DNA from: Pyrinomonadaceae bacterium
GTDB taxonomy: Bacteria; Acidobacteriota; Blastocatellia; Pyrinomonadales; Pyrinomonadaceae
Direction of reading: 5' to 3'
Length of the DNA: 6,465 nucleotides
NCBI GenBank assembly: GCA_013695245.1
Contig: JACDAW010000137.1
Coordinates: 1-6,465 of the forward strand
In this document: in pieces, positions 5,245-6,465 of the stretch
Numbering within the stretch: position 1 is the stretch's first letter
How the letters are laid out: each line of letters opens with the position of its first letter
The notes under the pieces: generated by a model
The model's database searches: none
Seen by the model: the letters and a program-made list of their open reading frames with translations, nothing else
What the model was told of the DNA's origin: nothing
Program-made: the position numbers and the translations under genes

Positions 5245-6405
5245 TTATTCTCTTTCAAAGACGGGCGGGCGAAATGCGGGCGACACCACGGCGTTGTCAA
5301 AGACGTTGTGCGCGGCGCGCTCCGGTTCGGGCATCGGCGAGCTTTCAGCCCACGCGACTTCCTCGTCGAGTTCGCGCTCAACCTCGGATTTAATTTCATC
5401 GAGACGCTCGCGCGTTGCAATTGTTTGCGCAATAAGATGCCGCTCGAAGCGATCAACCGGGTCGCGCTTCTCCCACATCTCCAACTCTCCTTCCGGCAAG
5501 TAACGTTGATCGTCGTGCTCGGCGTGACCTTTGCGGCGATAAGTTTTCGCTTCGATAATCACCGCGCCCCCACCCTCGCGTGCATACTCTGCCGCTCGCT
5601 TCGTTACTTCATAACAAGCGACAACGTCGTTGCCATCAACGATGTGGCCGGGAATACCATAGCCTGAAGCTTTATCCGCAAGATTTTCAACTGCCGTCTG
5701 CTTCGATGTAGGAGTCGAATACGCATACCAGTTGTGTTCGGCGACGATGATCAGAGGCAGACGTTGTACAGCGGCGAAGTTTAAGCCTTCGTGAAAAGCT
5801 CCCGTGCTCATGCCGCCGTCGCCGATGTAAGCGATGCCGACGATGTTCTTCTTTTGCATTCGCGCGCCGAGCAAGATACCGGTCATCACCGGAATCATGT
5901 CGCCCAAATGCGAGATGGGGCCGATGAAACCTTTGCTCATGTCGCCGAAGTGAATGTTGAGATCGCGTCCTTCCGACGGCCCCCACGCCTTCGCCATGTA
6001 CTGCGCGAAGATGTCGCGCGGGCGAACGCCTTTCACGAGCACCGCACCGAGATCGCGGATCAGCGGCGCGATAAAATCTTCCGGTTGAAGCGCGTAAGCC
6101 GTGCCGACGGCCGTCGCTTCTTGACCGAGCGAGCGAAACACGCCGCCGACAACTTTCGTCTGGCGATAGAGATTAACAAGCCGTTCTTCGACAAGCCGCG
6201 TGAGCGTCAAATAACGATGAAGCTCAAGCAACTGAGGAGGCTCAAGCGATGTCTCTAGTTGACAGACGAGTTCGCCGTCACCGTTCGTTGGCGCGGTCGC
6301 CGCTTGATCGATTGCGTCTGCTGCTGCCGTCGCTGTTTCACGCGCGCGGGTTTCGTCAACCGCGTTATCGATCTCGGCGGTCGTCGCGTCTTCAACATCT
6401 GCCAT
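5245..6405 (-). CDS. 2-oxoacid dehydrogenase E1 component, alpha subunit (thiamine diphosphate dependent)
   Basis: This 386-residue subunit carries the main thiamine-diphosphate-binding half of a heterotetrameric alpha-ketoacid dehydrogenase E1. Residues 1-50 are an Ala/Thr/acidic low-complexity extension. The domain starts near 55 (LLELHRYLTLTRLVEERLVNLY), with FRSLGQEATAVGTAYAL (90-106), IRDLGAVLVKGV (116-127) and HFGDMSKGFIGPISHLGDMIP (152-172). The thiamine/Mg motif starts at GDGG (195-198) and ends at N225 in AEHNWYAYSTP. The active-site loop is RRKGHAEHDDQRY (290-302), with H294 as the expected cofactor-proximal His. The C-terminal helix region (RERLDEIKSEVERELDEEV) is typical. The loop sequence matches neither the textbook pyruvate (RGHSMSDP-like) nor branched-chain (HSTSDD-like) pattern, so the substrate is left open. 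The chosen ATG has GGAGAGG 2 nt upstream (GGAG core at 5 nt), but the frame stays open to the window edge, so a longer N-terminus is possible. Confidence 0.96.
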   Translation of the reverse strand: MADVEDATTAEIDNAVDETRARETATAAADAIDQAATAPTNGDGELVCQLETSLEPPQLLELHRYLTLTRLVEERLVNLYRQTKVVGGVFRSLGQEATAVGTAYALQPEDFIAPLIRDLGAVLVKGVRPRDIFAQYMAKAWGPSEGRDLNIHFGDMSKGFIGPISHLGDMIPVMTGILLGARMQKKNIVGIAYIGDGGMSTGAFHEGLNFAAVQRLPLIIVAEHNWYAYSTPTSKQTAVENLADKASGYGIPGHIVDGNDVVACYEVTKRAAEYAREGGGAVIIEAKTYRRKGHAEHDDQRYLPEGELEMWEKRDPVDRFERHLIAQTIATRERLDEIKSEVERELDEEVAWAESSPMPEPERAAHNVFDNAVVSPAFRPPVFERE

Positions 6406-6465
6406 CGCCTCTCCATTACTTCCCGCTTTGCGATTGCCGTTTGTGGCGTTGCCATCGCCCCGCGC
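6406..6465 (-). promoter_or_regulatory. Upstream region of E1 alpha with ribosome binding site at 6408-6414
   Basis: On the minus strand GGAGAGG (6408-6414) precedes the E1 alpha ATG, giving a plausible ribosome binding site. The remaining bases to the window edge hold no clear promoter. The E1 alpha frame has no stop in these 60 bases. Translated, they are Gly/Asn/Ala-rich (GDGNATNGN, KAGSNGEA), similar in character to the annotated low-complexity N-terminus. The region may be leader, or part of a longer E1 alpha. Confidence 0.45.

Noticed and set aside
5227..5246. Mini-ORF of 20 codons restarting at the TAATG overlap after E1 alpha
   Set aside because: Stop-start overlap occurs easily by chance. 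The peptide has no recognisable features and there is no Shine-Dalgarno.
5175..5456. Out-of-frame minus-strand reading frame that runs past the E1 alpha stop and ends in a helix-like peptide (VKQVFQAVSQAGKYLQNRM)
   Set aside because: The last 25 codons look mildly protein-like, so a frameshifted longer E1 alpha C-terminus was considered. E1 alpha is already full length with a normal C-terminal region, and the upstream part of this frame is Arg/Ser-rich shadow.
5791..6258. 155-codon plus-strand open frame opposite E1 alpha
   Set aside because: It is a shadow of the thiamine-diphosphate-binding half of E1 alpha, with a His/Arg/Ala-rich translation and no recognisable family.
6255..6455. 66-codon minus-strand frame overlapping the E1 alpha start
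   Set aside because: It is basic, Gln/Arg-rich and low complexity, in another frame of E1 alpha, with no family resemblance.

Overview
The window reads as chromosomal sequence from an Acidobacteriota-type bacterium. The main reason is the protein at 174-1304, which has the layout of the 'VWFA-related Acidobacterial domain' family (TIGR03436, identified from memory). The moderately GC-rich genes separated by short AT-rich gaps also fit. The exact lineage (for example Blastocatellia) is inference.

Layout: five complete genes lie on the minus strand, so they are transcribed from high to low coordinates. In order they are a 2-oxoacid dehydrogenase E1 alpha subunit (5245-6405), the E1 beta subunit (4094-5122), the lipoyl-bearing E2 acyltransferase (2529-3998), an exported OmpA-family protein with a DUF5666-like N-terminal region and a predicted coiled coil (1429-2493), and an exported von Willebrand factor A protein (174-1304). 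A short plus-strand reading frame ending at 93 is probably the C-terminus of a convergent gene. The two convergent ends share an AT-rich imperfect inverted repeat (90-177) that fits a bidirectional terminator.

How the genes work together: E1 alpha, E1 beta and E2 make up the decarboxylating and acyl-transferring parts of one alpha-ketoacid dehydrogenase complex (pyruvate or branched-chain type; the substrate is not decided by sequence). No E3 (dihydrolipoamide dehydrogenase) gene is visible. Only 35 bp separate E2 from the OmpA-family gene, and no terminator is visible there, so the two envelope proteins may be co-transcribed with the metabolic genes although no functional link is evident.

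Non-coding structure: the E1 beta-E2 gap is almost filled by two opposed arrays of degenerate heptanucleotide repeats (unit close to TCAGGAG) that can fold into a hairpin ending 2 nt before the E2 start codon. The leader of the VWFA gene holds alternative small hairpins. E1 alpha, ompA-like and vwfA-like have recognisable Shine-Dalgarno sequences; E1 beta and E2 do not. I see no mobile element gene, tRNA, rRNA or CRISPR array, and no gap longer than 300 bases. Most of the window is ordinary housekeeping and envelope content; the heptad-repeat hairpin and the DUF5666/coiled-coil/OmpA architecture are the items most worth a second look.
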